Counted from the stretch's first letter, positions 15,313-25,773 are shown. The stretch: DNA of 64,000 nucleotides from Saccharothrix syringae (GCF_009498035.1 NZ_CP034550.1:10416001-10480000); one strand, 5' to 3'. Made by a program: numbers and translations. Notes: generated by a model from the sequence alone, not told the origin.

Positions 15313-16658
15313 GCGGTCACCTCCGCGCCCCGGTACAGCGGGCCGAGCAGCAGCGCGGTGAAGCTCGGCATCTGGTCCCGCTCCAGGCCGAACTGGGGCG
15401 CCAGCAGGCCCGCCAGGAAGTCCTGCTCGGCGGGCGAGTTCGCCAGCGTCGGCACGCCGGTGAACGAGGACGGCGAGGTCGTGCCCGAAGGGGTCGTGCC
15501 CAGCGAGTTCACCCCGGTCGCGGGCGGCAGGACGCCGTCGGCGGCCACCCGGCCGGGCGGCGGCGGGGTCGAGCCGTCCCGCACCGGGCCCTCCGGCGGG
15601 TACTGGGGGAACGGGTCGGGCCGCGGCACGATGTCGTAGCAGCGGGGGCCGCGCTTGTCGGCGTACTCCGGCTCGTCCTTCCCCGGCTCGTACTTGCCGC
15701 GGTTGGCGGTGACCTCCAGGGTGATGTGCAGGCCCGGCTCGTCGGTGCCCTTGCCGAACACCTGGTCCATGATCGGCTTGAACTCCGACAGGCCCTTGAG
15801 CAGGCACGGGTACTCGGGCGCGTACTTCGCCAGCACCTCCAGCGTCGGCTGCGACACGTCGGCCAGCTGGATCAGGTTGTTCTTGTTCACCGCGAGGAAG
15901 CTGCCCAGGTCGGTGGACGTGGTGGTCAGCGAGCCGTACAGGTTCACCAGCGCGTCCCGCTGCTCGACCAGGGTGCGGCTGGTGGTCGTGGCGTCGGTCA
16001 GGGCCTGGACCAGGTCCGGCGCGGCGTCGGCGTAGACGTCGGTGACGTCGGCCAGCCGGCTGATGCCCTCCTTGAGCGCGGGCAGCTGCGGGTTGAACTC
16101 GCCCAGGTAGGAGTCGAGCTGGACCAGCGTCTCCCCCAGCGGCCTCCCCCGGTTCTCCAGGGCCTGCGACACCGCGGTGAGCGTGGTGGCCAGCTTCTCC
16201 GGCTGCACCGCCTGGAGCACCGGCATCAGGTCGTCGAGCACGCGCTCCAGCTCGACCGCGCCGCCGGAGCGGTCCTGCTCGATCACGTCGCCCTCGTCCA
16301 GGTGCCCGCCACCCGCGCGGGCCCCGGGCAGCACGAGGTGCACGTACCGCTCGCCGAACAGGGTCTTGGGCAGCAGGCGCGCGGACACGCCGGCCGGGAT
16401 GTGCCCGACCTGGTCGGGGTCGAGCGCCAGGTCCAGCTCGGCGCCGTCGCCCGCGGTGCGGATGGCGTCGACCTTGCCCACGACCATGCCGCGGACCTTC
16501 ACGTCGGAGTCGACCAGCAGCTGGTTGCCGATCCGGTCGGCCTTCAGCGTCACCCGGACGACCTTGGTGAACGCGTCGTCGTAGAGCGCGACCGTGAGCG
16601 CGAGGAACAGGGCGATCACGGCGAGGAACACGACGCCCAGGAAGCGCCTCCTGATCAT
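15309..16658 (-). CDS. Mce family protein, MceA type
   Basis: 449 residues; the ATG (MIRRRFLGVV) overlaps the stop of the second yrbE permease gene (ATGA). Signal-anchor 6-26, MCE domain about 38-115 (VRGMVVGKVDAI, LFGERYVHLVLP), a long helical region, then a Pro/Thr/Ser-rich tail of about 120 residues, the longest in this operon. As the first Mce gene after yrbEAB it corresponds to MceA. Mce complexes import lipids such as cholesterol or fatty acids in mycobacteria; the substrate here cannot be read from sequence. Confidence 0.9.
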   Translation of the reverse strand: MIRRRFLGVVFLAVIALFLALTVALYDDAFTKVVRVTLKADRIGNQLLVDSDVKVRGMVVGKVDAIRTAGDGAELDLALDPDQVGHIPAGVSARLLPKTLFGERYVHLVLPGARAGGGHLDEGDVIEQDRSGGAVELERVLDDLMPVLQAVQPEKLATTLTAVSQALENRGRPLGETLVQLDSYLGEFNPQLPALKEGISRLADVTDVYADAAPDLVQALTDATTTSRTLVEQRDALVNLYGSLTTTSTDLGSFLAVNKNNLIQLADVSQPTLEVLAKYAPEYPCLLKGLSEFKPIMDQVFGKGTDEPGLHITLEVTANRGKYEPGKDEPEYADKRGPRCYDIVPRPDPFPQYPPEGPVRDGSTPPPPGRVAADGVLPPATGVNSLGTTPSGTTSPSSFTGVPTLANSPAEQDFLAGLLAPQFGLERDQMPSFTALLLGPLYRGAEVTA

Positions 16659-17494
16659 CCGGCGATCCTCACCGTCGTGGTGGTGCCCCAGATCGCCATG
16701 CTCAGGAAGAAGTCCAGCAGGCTGGTCGTGACGATGGCGGTGCGCACCGCGCGACCGACCGCGACGCCCACGCCCGCCGGGCCGCCGCTGGCGCGGTAGC
16801 CGTAGTAGCAGTGGGTCAGGATGATCACGACCGAGAAGACGAGCACCTTGCCGAACGACCAGAGCACGTCCACCGGGGGTAGGAACAGGTTGAAGTAGTG
16901 GTCGTACGTGCCCGCCGACTGGCCGTAGAACTCGACCGTGATGAACCGCGCGGCCAGGTAGGAGGTGAGCAGGCCGATCACGTACAGCGGGATGATCGCG
17001 ACGAAACCCGCGATGATCCGGGTGGTGACCAGGAACGGCAGGCTGGGGATGCCCATGACCTCCAGCGCGTCGATCTCCTCGGAGATCCGCATCGCGCCCA
17101 GCTGGGCGGTGAAGCCCGAGCCCACGGTCGCGGACAGCGCGAGCCCGGCCACCAGCGGCGCGATCTCGCGGGTGTTGAAGTAGGCGGACACGAAGCCCGC
17201 GAACGCCGACGTGCCGATCTGGTTCAGCGCGGTGAAGCCCTGGAGGCCGACCACGGTGCCGGTGAACACCGACAGGCCGACCATGACGCCGATCGTGCCG
17301 CCGATGACCGCCAGCGCGCCCGAGCCGAAGCTCACCTCGGCGAGCAGGCGCAGCGTCTCCCGCAGGTAGCGGGTCAGCGTGCGCGGCGTCCACGCCAGCG
17401 CGCGCAGGTAGAACCAGAGCTGGTCGCCGAGGGTGTCGAGCACCGACAGCGGTGCGCCGGCCGCCTTGCGGAACCGGTCGTTGAGCGTGGCCAC
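16655..17494 (-). CDS. yrbEB: YrbE/MlaE-type ABC permease B of the mce operon
   Basis: 279 residues with about six hydrophobic segments and the MlaE-family signature around 95-150 (GFTAQLGAMRISEEIDALEVMG), which contacts the ATPase. It forms the permease with the other YrbE protein encoded immediately upstream (1 bp gap). The 3' end overlaps mceA. It is the membrane gate through which the Mce tube delivers substrate. Confidence 0.92.
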   Translation of the reverse strand: MATLNDRFRKAAGAPLSVLDTLGDQLWFYLRALAWTPRTLTRYLRETLRLLAEVSFGSGALAVIGGTIGVMVGLSVFTGTVVGLQGFTALNQIGTSAFAGFVSAYFNTREIAPLVAGLALSATVGSGFTAQLGAMRISEEIDALEVMGIPSLPFLVTTRIIAGFVAIIPLYVIGLLTSYLAARFITVEFYGQSAGTYDHYFNLFLPPVDVLWSFGKVLVFSVVIILTHCYYGYRASGGPAGVGVAVGRAVRTAIVTTSLLDFFLSMAIWGTTTTVRIAG

Positions 17495-17495
17495 C

Positions 17496-18281
17496 TCAGC
17501 TCCCCTTCGCCGGGACGACCTGGAGGTAGATCGTGGTGAGCACGAAGTTCACGAAGAACAGCAGCAGGAACGTGATGACCACGGCCTGGTTGACCGCGTC
17601 GCCGACGCCCTTGGGGCCGCCCGCCGGGTTGAGGCCCCGGTAGGCGGCCACGATCCCGGCGATGAACCCGAAGATCAGCGCCTTGATCTCGGAGATCCAC
17701 AGGTCCGGCAGCTGGGCCAGCGCGCTGAAGCTGGCCAGGTAGGCGCCGGGCGTGCCGTCCTGGAGCACGACGTTGAAGAAGTAGCCGCCCATCACGCCGA
17801 CCACGCTGACCATGCCGTTGAGCAGCACGCTGACCAGCATCGCGGCCAGCACGCGCGGCACGACCAGGCGGTGGATCGGCGAGACGCCCAGCACCTCCAT
17901 CGCGTCGATCTCCTCGCGGATGGTGCGCGAGCCCAGGTCGGCGCAGATGGCCGAGCCGCCCGCGCCCGCGATCAGCAGCGCGGTCACGATCGGGCTGGCC
18001 TGCTGGATGATCGCCAGCACGCTCGCCGCGCCGGTGAACGACTGGGCGCCGAGCTGGCGGGTCAGCGAGCCGAGCTGCAGCGCGATGACCGCGCCGAACG
18101 GGATGGACACCAGGGCCGTGGGCAGCACCGTCACGCTCACCACGAACCAGCACTGCTGGATGAACTCGCGCAGCTGGAACGGGCGGCGGAAGGTGTTGCG
18201 GACCACGTCGATGCCCAGCGAGAACATCCGGCCGGTCTCGCGCAGCGCGCCCGCGCCGGGGAACGTGGCCGGGGCGCTCAC
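17496..18281 (-). CDS. yrbEA: YrbE/MlaE-type ABC permease A of the mce operon
   Basis: 261 residues, multi-spanning, with the MlaE coupling motif (CADLGSRTIREEIDAMEVLGVSP) at about 115-137. Partner of YrbEB in the Mce ABC transporter. The start ATG overlaps the ATPase gene by 4 bp. Having both yrbE genes next to the ATPase makes the transporter locus self-contained. Confidence 0.92.
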   Translation of the reverse strand: MSAPATFPGAGALRETGRMFSLGIDVVRNTFRRPFQLREFIQQCWFVVSVTVLPTALVSIPFGAVIALQLGSLTRQLGAQSFTGAASVLAIIQQASPIVTALLIAGAGGSAICADLGSRTIREEIDAMEVLGVSPIHRLVVPRVLAAMLVSVLLNGMVSVVGVMGGYFFNVVLQDGTPGAYLASFSALAQLPDLWISEIKALIFGFIAGIVAAYRGLNPAGGPKGVGDAVNQAVVITFLLLFFVNFVLTTIYLQVVPAKGS

Positions 18282-19351
18282 AGCACGCCCCCCTGCCGCG
18301 GCCAGGGGCTGGGCGTGAGGGGCGCGGTGGGTGCGGCGGAGCCGGCCATGACGCCGTAGTGGCGGCGCTCCTCGGGCGTGAGGCTCGCGACGATGCCCTT
18401 CTGGGCGTCGGGCGGCAGCGTGTGCAGGATGCTCATCACCCGGTCCTTGCGGCGGCGCACCGCACCGCGCGGCGGCAGGCCGGGCGTGGGCTCCAGCTGG
18501 GGCACCACGCCGCGCACGTCCTCGTCGGGCGAGCCGTCCGAGTGACCCGCGGCCCGGTGCGCCAGCTCCGCGGCCATCGTCGCCTGGTCCTTCTCCTCCG
18601 ACATGCCGATCGGCCCGATGCGGCGGCCGTTGAGGAACTGCTCGACCACCGGTTCGTCGCTGGTCAGGAGCACCTCGCGGGGGCCGAACATGACCAGTTC
18701 GCGGCGGAAGAGCATGCCCAGGTTGTCCGGGACCGTGCGGGCCAGCGTGATGTTGTGCGTGACGATCAGGATGGTCGCGTCGATCTGCGCGTTCAGGTCG
18801 ATCAGCAACTGGCTCAGGTAGGCGGTGCGGACCGGGTCAAGGCCGGAGTCCGGCTCGTCGCACAGGATGATCTCGGGGTCGAGCACGAGGGCGCGGGCCA
18901 GGCCGGCGCGCTTGCGCATGCCACCGGAGATCTCGCCGGGGAGCTTTTTCTCCGCGCCGACGAGGCCGACCATCTCCATCTTCTCCAGCACGATCCGCCG
19001 GACCTCGGCCTCGGTCTTGCGGGTGTGCTCGCGCAGCGGGAACGCGACGTTGTCGAAGAGGTTCATCGAGCCGAACAGCGCGCCGTCCTGGAACAGGACG
19101 CCGAACAGCTTCCGGGTCTCGTACAGCTTGTGCTCCGAGCAGCGCACCAGGTCGGTGCCGTTGATGACGATCTTGCCGCGCTCGGGCTTGAGCAGGCCGA
19201 CCAGCGACTTCAGGAAGACGGACTTGCCGGTGCCGGAGGGCCCCAGCATGACGCTGACCTCGCCCGGCGGGAGCGTGAGCGTGACGTCCCGCCAGATGGT
19301 CTGCCTGCCGAAGGACTTGGTCAGGCCCTCGACGACCACCTCGACGCCCAT
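18278..19351 (-). CDS. mkl: Mce-system ABC transporter ATPase (Mkl/MceG type)
   Basis: 357 residues. An ABC domain occupies 1-250 with Walker A GPSGTGKS (37-44), signature ISGGM (141-145) and Walker B IILCDEP (161-167); a C-terminal extension of about 100 residues is typical of actinobacterial MceG/Mkl. It energises lipid import by YrbE-Mce complexes. In M. tuberculosis the single mkl gene (Rv0655) lies between rplL and rpoB, away from all mce operons. Here it has the same chromosomal position but heads a full mce operon. Confidence 0.93.
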   Translation of the reverse strand: MGVEVVVEGLTKSFGRQTIWRDVTLTLPPGEVSVMLGPSGTGKSVFLKSLVGLLKPERGKIVINGTDLVRCSEHKLYETRKLFGVLFQDGALFGSMNLFDNVAFPLREHTRKTEAEVRRIVLEKMEMVGLVGAEKKLPGEISGGMRKRAGLARALVLDPEIILCDEPDSGLDPVRTAYLSQLLIDLNAQIDATILIVTHNITLARTVPDNLGMLFRRELVMFGPREVLLTSDEPVVEQFLNGRRIGPIGMSEEKDQATMAAELAHRAAGHSDGSPDEDVRGVVPQLEPTPGLPPRGAVRRRKDRVMSILHTLPPDAQKGIVASLTPEERRHYGVMAGSAAPTAPLTPSPWPRQGGVL

Positions 19352-19506
19352 CGCACCTCCCGGTCAGCGGCGGCAATGCCCGACGCCGGGCAGGCCGGCG
19401 TCATACCGGTGCAACGAGGCGGACCCGTCGTGGTTACTCACCAGTTGGGTTAGCGCGAGTCTCGGATGGGTAACAGTAGGGCGTGGGGAACGCGGTGTGA
19501 GGAAGC

Positions 19507-19546
19507 GAACAGGGCGGGCACCCTCCGCGGGGTGCCCGCCCTGTTC
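19507..19546 (-). terminator. Intrinsic terminator after rplJL
   Basis: A 17-bp perfect stem (19507-19523 with 19530-19546) around a 6-base loop, 17 bp beyond the rplL stop. It should separate the rplJL transcript from the mce operon downstream. Confidence 0.85.
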
Positions 19547-19563
19547 AGGCGTGGAGCGCTAGA

Positions 19564-19950
19564 TCACTTGAGCGAGATCTTGGCGCCGGCGGCCTCGAGC
19601 TTCTCCTTGGCGGCGTCGGCGACGTCCTTCGCCACGTTCTCCAGCAGCGGCTTCGGAGCGGACTCGACCAGCTCCTTGGCCTCCTTCAGGCCCAGGCCCG
19701 AGACGACCTCGCGGACGACCTTGATGACCTGGATCTTCTTGTCGCCGGCGCCCTCGAGGACGACGGTGAACTCGTCCTTCTCCTCCTCGGCGGGAGCAGC
19801 GGCGGCGGCCGGGCCGGCGGCGGCGACGGCGACCGGCGCGGCGGCGGTGACCTCGAAGGTCTCCTCGAACTGCTTCACGAAGGCCGACAGCTCCAGGAGG
19901 GTCATCTCCTTGAACGCGTCGAGCAGCTCGTCGGTGCTGAGCTTCGCCAT
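19564..19950 (-). CDS. rplL: 50S ribosomal protein L7/L12
   Basis: 128 residues; stalk protein that recruits translation factors. It has the N-terminal dimerisation region, an Ala/Pro-rich hinge (about 42-58) and the conserved C-terminal domain ([21 protein letters not shown]). It lies 63 bp downstream of rplJ and is followed by a strong terminator. Length and sequence are normal for the family. Confidence 0.97.
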   Translation of the reverse strand: MAKLSTDELLDAFKEMTLLELSAFVKQFEETFEVTAAAPVAVAAAGPAAAAAPAEEEKDEFTVVLEGAGDKKIQVIKVVREVVSGLGLKEAKELVESAPKPLLENVAKDVADAAKEKLEAAGAKISLK

Positions 19951-20013
19951 GATGGCGGTCCTTTCTCTGTCAACGCCCGAACTGCGGCCGGGACGCGGAG
20001 TGTCTGGGGTGGG

Positions 20014-20571
20014 TCAGCTTTCGGCCGGAGCCTCGGCCTCGTCGGCGGCGGGCGCCTCCGAGGACCGCTTCTCCTGCAGGGCAGCGGCCAGGCGGGCGAC
20101 CTGGGAAGCCGGGGCGTTGAACAGACCCGCAGCCTTGGCCAGGTTGCCCTTCATCGCGCCCGCCAGCTTGGCGAGCAGCACCTCGCGGGTCTCGAGGTCC
20201 GCGATCGCGGCGACCTCTTCGACCGAGAGGGGGCGGCCGTCCATGTAGCCGCCCTTGATGACCAGGGCCTTGTTGTCCTTCGCGAAGTCACGCAGCGCCT
20301 TGGCCGCGTCGACCGGCTCGCCCTCGACGAAGGCGATGGCGGTCGGACCGACGAGCAGGGCCTCCAGGCCCTCGACGCCCGCGTCCTCAGCGGCACGCTT
20401 GACCAGCGTGTTCTTCGCAACGGTGTACGTGGTGCCCGCGCCGAGAGCGCGACGCAGCGTGGTGAGCTGCGCCATGGAGAGGCCGCGGTACTCGGTGACG
20501 ACGGCGGCCGAGCTCCCGCGGAACTTGTCCGTGAGCTCGGCGACGGCCGAAACCTTGCTGGGCTTCGCCAT
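20014..20571 (-). CDS. rplJ: 50S ribosomal protein L10
   Basis: 185 residues, base of the L7/L12 stalk. The start is the ATG at 20571 ([10 protein letters not shown]), with AGAGGAGG 6 bases upstream; longer readings run into the leader. The rRNA-binding domain lies at about 1-130 and the C-terminal helix binds L7/L12 dimers. Expression is probably controlled by the L10-type leader and attenuator upstream. Confidence 0.97.
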   Translation of the reverse strand: MAKPSKVSAVAELTDKFRGSSAAVVTEYRGLSMAQLTTLRRALGAGTTYTVAKNTLVKRAAEDAGVEGLEALLVGPTAIAFVEGEPVDAAKALRDFAKDNKALVIKGGYMDGRPLSVEEVAAIADLETREVLLAKLAGAMKGNLAKAAGLFNAPASQVARLAAALQEKRSSEAPAADEAEAPAES

Positions 20572-20629
20572 GATCGCCTCCTCTCTGGGCTGGGGTGAGC
20601 GCCGGCCTTGGAGAGGGTCTTTGAGCACG

Positions 20630-20662
20630 AAAAAACGCCCCTGCGCAGCAGCACGGGGCGTG
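20630..20662 (-). terminator. Attenuator hairpin in the rplJ leader
   Basis: On the minus strand a 7-bp GC stem (20635-20641 with 20655-20661), with a further short inner pairing, is followed directly by six T residues (20630-20635). It is a classical intrinsic terminator about 60 bp before the rplJ start, as expected for ribosomal-leader attenuation. Confidence 0.75.
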
Positions 20663-20769
20663 ACGGGCCGCGAGGGCCTGAGACTTCCTCGTCCTCCTGC
20701 GCGGGTCGCCCGCCGTGCGGGACCTTCGATCCGGGCGAACCCGGATGACCAGCGGTCTTCGGTGAACCG
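20632..20769 (-). promoter_or_regulatory. L10 (rplJ) leader RNA
   Basis: The roughly 140-base region between the rplJ promoter and the attenuator contains several GC helices, including a CCGGG/CCCGG stem-loop and an A-rich bulge segment (CGAAGACC ... AGGAGGACGAGGAAG). Position and layout fit the actinobacterial L10 leader, where L10-L12 binding represses rplJL. The assignment rests on position and structure; a covariance-model search (Rfam L10_leader) would settle it. Confidence 0.65.
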
Positions 20770-20775
20770 CCACCC

Positions 20776-20805
20776 AGCGTACGGGACGTGTCCCGGCCGC
20801 TCCAA
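20776..20805 (-). promoter_or_regulatory. rplJL promoter
   Basis: Minus-strand TTGGAG (20800-20805) and TACGCT (20776-20781) are separated by 18 bases. Transcription would start near 20769, giving a leader of about 200 bases. The promoter lies just outside the divergent plus-strand gene that starts at 20824. Confidence 0.5.
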
Positions 20806-20823
20806 ATCGGCATGATGTGACCC

Positions 20824-21564
20824 GTGACCGAAGAACCCCCGAGGAACCCGCCGCCGCCGGACATCGACCCGGAACAGCTCCGGCAGTTCCAGGAGTTCCA
20901 GCGGTTCCAGGAGTTCCAGCGCTTCCAGCAGGGCCAACACGCCCTGCCGCCGGGCGCCTCGGCGCCGCCACCCCAGCCCCTGCCCCCACCGCCCGCACCG
21001 CCCGCGGCACCACCGCGCAGGCCGCTGTGGCAGGTCCTGCTCCGCAGCAAGCTGTTCCGCCGCCTGGTGTACCTGGTGGTGGTCCTGCTGATCGCCTCCT
21101 ACTTCTACGACCGGTACTTCGGCGGCGAGGACCCCGGCGACATCGCGGTGGACAGCGGCGGCGTGGAGAACAACGTGCTGGCGCCCCAGACCCCGTACGG
21201 CATCGGCGGCACGGTCGCCCTGTTCTACAAGCACGTGGGCACCGGCGACGCGAGCCAGGCGTGCCGGCTGTTCAAGGAGGACGGGCCGCGCCGGGCCTTC
21301 GCGGAGGCGTTCGGGGCAAGCGATTGCGCGGGTGCGGTGGAGAAGCTGAAGCCGCAGGTCACGAACGTGTCGAACTACCGCCAGCTCGGCTTCCCCGCCA
21401 CGATGCGCGGCACGCCGGCGGGCGGCACGGTCGAGGTCAGCTCGTGCGAGCTGACCGTGCGCGACGGTCCGCGGCTCGGCCGGTTCACGCTCACCGCGCA
21501 GCAGAGCAAGAGCTGGGTGATCACCGGCTACGAGGCCGAGCCCGCGGACTGCGCCGGCAGGTAG
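20824..21564 (+). CDS. Hypothetical membrane-anchored protein with Q/F-rich repeat
   Basis: 246 residues from a GTG. The N-terminus is Pro-rich and contains an unusual run of [12 protein letters not shown] repeats (about 22-36). A Pro/Ala stretch follows, then one transmembrane helix (about 78-97) and an extracellular domain of about 145 residues with four cysteines that could form disulfides. The outer domain loosely resembles small NTF2-like or lipoprotein-type secreted domains of actinobacteria, but I do not recognise a family. It lies divergently from rplJ and convergent with rplA, and the shared terminator at 21601-21638 closes both sides. Confidence 0.75.
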   Translation: MTEEPPRNPPPPDIDPEQLRQFQEFQRFQEFQRFQQGQHALPPGASAPPPQPLPPPPAPPAAPPRRPLWQVLLRSKLFRRLVYLVVVLLIASYFYDRYFGGEDPGDIAVDSGGVENNVLAPQTPYGIGGTVALFYKHVGTGDASQACRLFKEDGPRRAFAEAFGASDCAGAVEKLKPQVTNVSNYRQLGFPATMRGTPAGGTVEVSSCELTVRDGPRLGRFTLTAQQSKSWVITGYEAEPADCAGR

Positions 21565-21600
21565 CGGCCGCCCGGCGGCAGCACCCCGCCCGGCGACAAG

Positions 21601-21638
21601 CGAAGTGCCCCCCGACCAACTGGCCGGGGGGCACTTCG
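21601..21638. terminator. Bidirectional terminator between the 20.8 kb gene and rplA
   Basis: A 13-bp perfect stem (21601-21613 with 21626-21638) whose loop can form further pairs. It lies between two convergent genes and could stop both transcripts. Confidence 0.8.
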
Positions 21639-21655
21639 GCGCTGCGGAAGCCGGG

Positions 21656-22372
21656 TCAGACGGTGGCTTCGTCGGTCAGCAGGTTCCGGGTCCGGTTCGG
21701 GTCGACCGGGATGCCGGGGCCCATCGTCGTCGAGACGGTGACCTTCTTCAGGTACCGGCCCTTCGCCGCGGACGGCTTGGCGCGCAGGATCTCGTCCAGC
21801 GCGGCCGCGTAGTTCTCGACCAGCTTCTCCGGCTCGAACGACACCTTGCCGATCACCAGGTGCAGGTTCGCCTGCTTGTCGACGCGGAAGTTGATCTTAC
21901 CGCCCTTGATGTCCGTCACGGCCTTGGCGACCTCGGGGGTCACCGTGCCGGTCTTCGGGTTCGGCATCAGGCCGCGCGGGCCGAGGATGCGGGCGATGCG
22001 ACCGACCTTCGCCATCTGGTCGGGCGTCGCGATCGCGGCGTCGAAGTCGAGCCAGCCACCCTGGATGCGCTCGATCAGGTCCTCGGAGCCGACCGCGTCG
22101 GCACCGGCGGCCTCGGCCTCGGCGGCCTTCTCACCGGTGGCGAAGACGATCACGCGGGCGGTCTTGCCCGTACCGTGCGGCAGGTTCACGGTGCCGCGGA
22201 CCATCTGGTCGGCCTTGCGGGGGTCGACGCCGAGCCGGATGGCGACCTCGACGGTCGCGTCCAGCTTGACCTTGGACGTCTCCTTGGCGAGCTTGGCGGC
22301 CTCCAGCGGCGAGTACAGCCGCTCCCGGTCCACCAGCTCGGCGGCGTTCTTGTACGCCTTGCTGCGCTTCAT
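21656..22372 (-). CDS. rplA: 50S ribosomal protein L1
   Basis: 238 residues; binds 23S rRNA at the mobile L1 stalk and is usually the autoregulator of the rplK-rplA operon. The conserved signatures [16 protein letters not shown] and [18 protein letters not shown] are present. It lies 79 bp downstream of rplK on the same strand. Normal length and content. Confidence 0.97.
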   Translation of the reverse strand: MKRSKAYKNAAELVDRERLYSPLEAAKLAKETSKVKLDATVEVAIRLGVDPRKADQMVRGTVNLPHGTGKTARVIVFATGEKAAEAEAAGADAVGSEDLIERIQGGWLDFDAAIATPDQMAKVGRIARILGPRGLMPNPKTGTVTPEVAKAVTDIKGGKINFRVDKQANLHLVIGKVSFEPEKLVENYAAALDEILRAKPSAAKGRYLKKVTVSTTMGPGIPVDPNRTRNLLTDEATV

Positions 22373-22451
22373 GCTGCTGTCCTTAAGTGGATCAGTTGTG
22401 GTGCCGAGCCAGCGCGCGGCTCTCCCACGAACTACCTACAGAGAAAGGTCT

Positions 22452-22886
22452 TCAGCCCTCGATCGTGATGCCCATGGAGCGGGCGGTGCCGGCGATGATC
22501 TTCGCGGCCTGGTCCACGTCGTTGGCGTTGAGGTCGACCATCTTGGTCTGCGCGATCTCGCGCACCTGGTCCATGGTCACCTTGGCGACCTTGGTGCGGT
22601 GCGGCTCGCCCGAGCCCTTCTCCACGCCGGCGGCCTTGAGCAGCAGCTTCGCGGCCGGCGGGGTCTTGAGCTTGAAGTCGAACGAGCGGTCCTCGTACAC
22701 GGAGATCTCGACCGGCACGACAGTGCCCCGCTGCGACTCGGTCGCGGCGTTGTACTGCTTGCAGAACTCCATGATGTTGACGCCGTGCTGACCCAGGGCG
22801 GGACCCACGGGCGGCGCGGGGTTCGCGGCCCCGGCCTTGATCTGCAGCTTGATGATCGCTGCGAGCTTCTTCTTCTTGGGTGGCAT
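22452..22886 (-). CDS. rplK: 50S ribosomal protein L11
   Basis: 144 residues; forms the GTPase-associated centre with 23S rRNA and L10. The N-terminal proline-rich region ([17 protein letters not shown]) targeted by thiopeptides is intact, as is the C-terminal RNA-binding domain. The 87-bp gap to nusG contains a CCCCTG/CAGGGG hairpin. Probably one transcription unit with rplA. Confidence 0.97.
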   Translation of the reverse strand: MPPKKKKLAAIIKLQIKAGAANPAPPVGPALGQHGVNIMEFCKQYNAATESQRGTVVPVEISVYEDRSFDFKLKTPPAAKLLLKAAGVEKGSGEPHRTKVAKVTMDQVREIAQTKMVDLNANDVDQAAKIIAGTARSMGITIEG

Positions 22887-22973
22887 CTCAGTTCCTCATA
22901 TTGCGGTGTCCGCGCGCGGCCCTGCCAGCCGCAGCGTGGCTGCCGGCGTCCCCTGCGCACACAGGGGAACCGA

Positions 22974-23771
<798 letters not shown>

Positions 23772-23820
23772 TCATGCATCACATGTCCGCCGCCCACCGG
23801 GGGGCGGTGCGGCGCTCGGC

Positions 23821-24225
23821 TCAGCCGAACACCCGGAACATGCCCCAGGCGAAGGCCGTGTCCAGGCCGAAGACCAACGCCACCATGAAGGCCACGAAGA
23901 CCAACACGACCCCGGTGTAGGTGACCATCTGCTTGCGGGTCGGCCAGATGACCTTCCGCAGCTCGCTGACCACCTCGCGGAAGTACCGGACGATCCTGCC
24001 GAAGAAGCCGGGACGCTTCTCCTGGTCCGTCCGAGAGCGCGTGGGACGGCCCTTCCTGTCCTCGGCGTCGGTGTCGGCCTCGGCCGACTTGCCCGCCGGG
24101 GCGGCGGCGTCCTTGCGGCCCGCCGGCCGGGCGGAGCCGCGGCGCTCGCGGCGCGCGGCGGCGGTGACCGGCCGGGACGCGCTCTCGCGCTCTTCCGGCT
24201 GGTCCTGCTCGCGGCCCTCGCTCAT
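23821..24225 (-). CDS. secE: Preprotein translocase subunit SecE
   Basis: 134 residues. A long charged N-terminal extension (1-75) is followed by the conserved amphipathic segment ([12 protein letters not shown]) and a single transmembrane helix (about 103-125). It clamps SecY in the translocon. It lies 31 bp after tRNA-Trp on the same strand, so the tRNA and secE probably share a transcript. Confidence 0.94.
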   Translation of the reverse strand: MSEGREQDQPEERESASRPVTAAARRERRGSARPAGRKDAAAPAGKSAEADTDAEDRKGRPTRSRTDQEKRPGFFGRIVRYFREVVSELRKVIWPTRKQMVTYTGVVLVFVAFMVALVFGLDTAFAWGMFRVFG

Positions 24226-24256
24226 GCCGTCCTCCGCTCACCATCGCGCTTCGACG

Positions 24257-24329
<73 letters not shown>

Positions 24330-24422
24330 TTGGAGCACCACCGTTGGCACCCCCTGGCTGGAGACGTCCCGCACCCTCCTCACGTGGCCCGTGAGGCAGC
24401 GACCGGCCGTTCCAAGACCGGA

Positions 24423-24453
24423 AGCATACGGCACCACCCGTCCCGGTTACCAA
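24423..24453 (-). promoter_or_regulatory. Candidate promoter for tRNA-Trp/secE
   Basis: Minus-strand TTGGTA (24448-24453) and TATGCT (24423-24428) with a 19-base spacer, about 95 bp upstream of tRNA-Trp. The spacer is long, so confidence is moderate. Confidence 0.35.
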
Positions 24454-24516
24454 CCGGCCCGGTCAGCGGGGGTGCCGAGGGGTTGTCGGGTTGTGCGGTC
24501 TGCCACGATTGGGCCC

Positions 24517-25758
24517 ATGGGCACGCCTGAGACGACCACCGAGAACACCTCCTCCGACCACCCGCGCGTCTCCAAGCGCATCGGGGGCATCGCCGAGTCC
24601 GCCACCCTGGCGGTCGACGCGAAGGCGAAGGCGCTCAAGGCGGCCGGCCGGCCGGTCATCGGGTTCGGCGCGGGCGAGCCGGACTTCCCGACCCCCGCGG
24701 CCGTCGTCGCCGCCGCGCAGGCCGCGTGCGCCGACCCCCGCAACCACCGCTACACGCCCGCCGCGGGCCTGCCGGAGCTGCGGGAAGCCGTGGCCGCCAA
24801 GACCAAGCGGGACTCCGGCTACGAGGTCTCCGCCTCCCAGGTGCTGATCACCAACGGCGGCAAGCAGGCCGTCTACCAGGCGTTCGCCACGATCGTGGAC
24901 CCGGGCGACGAGGTGCTGCTGCCGGCGCCGTACTGGACCACCTACCCCGAGGCGATCACGCTGGCGGGCGGCGTCCCGGTGCAGGTCACCGCGGACGAGT
25001 CGACCGACTACCTGGTCACCGTCGAGCAGCTGGAGGCCGCGCGCACGCCGCGGACCAAGGTCCTCCTGCTGTGCTCGCCGTCGAACCCCACCGGCTCGGT
25101 CTACAGCCGCGAGCAGATCACCGCCATCGGCGAGTGGGCCCTGGCCAACGGCCTGTGGGTGGTCACCGACGAGATCTACGAGCACCTGCTCTACGACGGC
25201 GCGGAGACCGCGTCGCTGCCGGTGGCCGTGCCCGCGATGGCGGACCGGACGATCGTGCTCAACGGCGTGGCCAAGACCTACGCGATGACCGGCTGGCGGG
25301 TGGGCTGGCTGATCGGCCCGGCGGACGTGGTCAAGGCCGCGGCGAACCTCCAGTCGCACCTGACCTCGAACGTGGCCAACGTCTCGCAGCGCGCGGCGCT
25401 GGAGGCCGTCTCCGGCTCGCTGGACGCGGCGCACGAGATGCGCACCGCGTTCGACCGCCGCCGGCGCACCATCGTGGAGCTGCTCTCGGCCATCCCCGGC
25501 GTGGAGTGCCCGACCCCGAAGGGCGCGTTCTACGTCTACCCGTCGGTGAAGGCCCTGATCGGCAAGCGCCTGCGCGGCGCGGAGATCACCGACACCGTCA
25601 CGCTCGCGGCGCTGATCCTGGAGCACGCCGAGGTGGCCGTGGTGCCCGGCGAGGCGTTCGGCACCCCCGGCTACCTGCGCCTGTCCTACGCCCTGGGCGA
25701 CGACGACCTGAAGACCGGCGTGACCCGCATGGCCGAACTGCTGGCCGAGGTCGAGTAG
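24517..25758 (+). CDS. aspC: Aspartate aminotransferase (class I/II, PLP-dependent)
   Basis: 413 residues; transfers the amino group of aspartate to 2-oxoglutarate using pyridoxal phosphate. The PLP lysine is K253 in [11 protein letters not shown]. The substrate-binding [10 protein letters not shown] motif (about 187-196), DEIYEHLLY and a C-terminal RLSYALG arginine are all present. The ATG at 24517 ([10 protein letters not shown]) is used; an upstream ATG would overlap the tRNA promoter region. It is divergent from tRNA-Trp-secE and is followed by a strong hairpin. It stands, with the next gene, where hadC lies in mycobacteria. Confidence 0.93.
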   Translation: MGTPETTTENTSSDHPRVSKRIGGIAESATLAVDAKAKALKAAGRPVIGFGAGEPDFPTPAAVVAAAQAACADPRNHRYTPAAGLPELREAVAAKTKRDSGYEVSASQVLITNGGKQAVYQAFATIVDPGDEVLLPAPYWTTYPEAITLAGGVPVQVTADESTDYLVTVEQLEAARTPRTKVLLLCSPSNPTGSVYSREQITAIGEWALANGLWVVTDEIYEHLLYDGAETASLPVAVPAMADRTIVLNGVAKTYAMTGWRVGWLIGPADVVKAAANLQSHLTSNVANVSQRAALEAVSGSLDAAHEMRTAFDRRRRTIVELLSAIPGVECPTPKGAFYVYPSVKALIGKRLRGAEITDTVTLAALILEHAEVAVVPGEAFGTPGYLRLSYALGDDDLKTGVTRMAELLAEVE

Positions 25759-25773
25759 CCCCACCGGACACCG

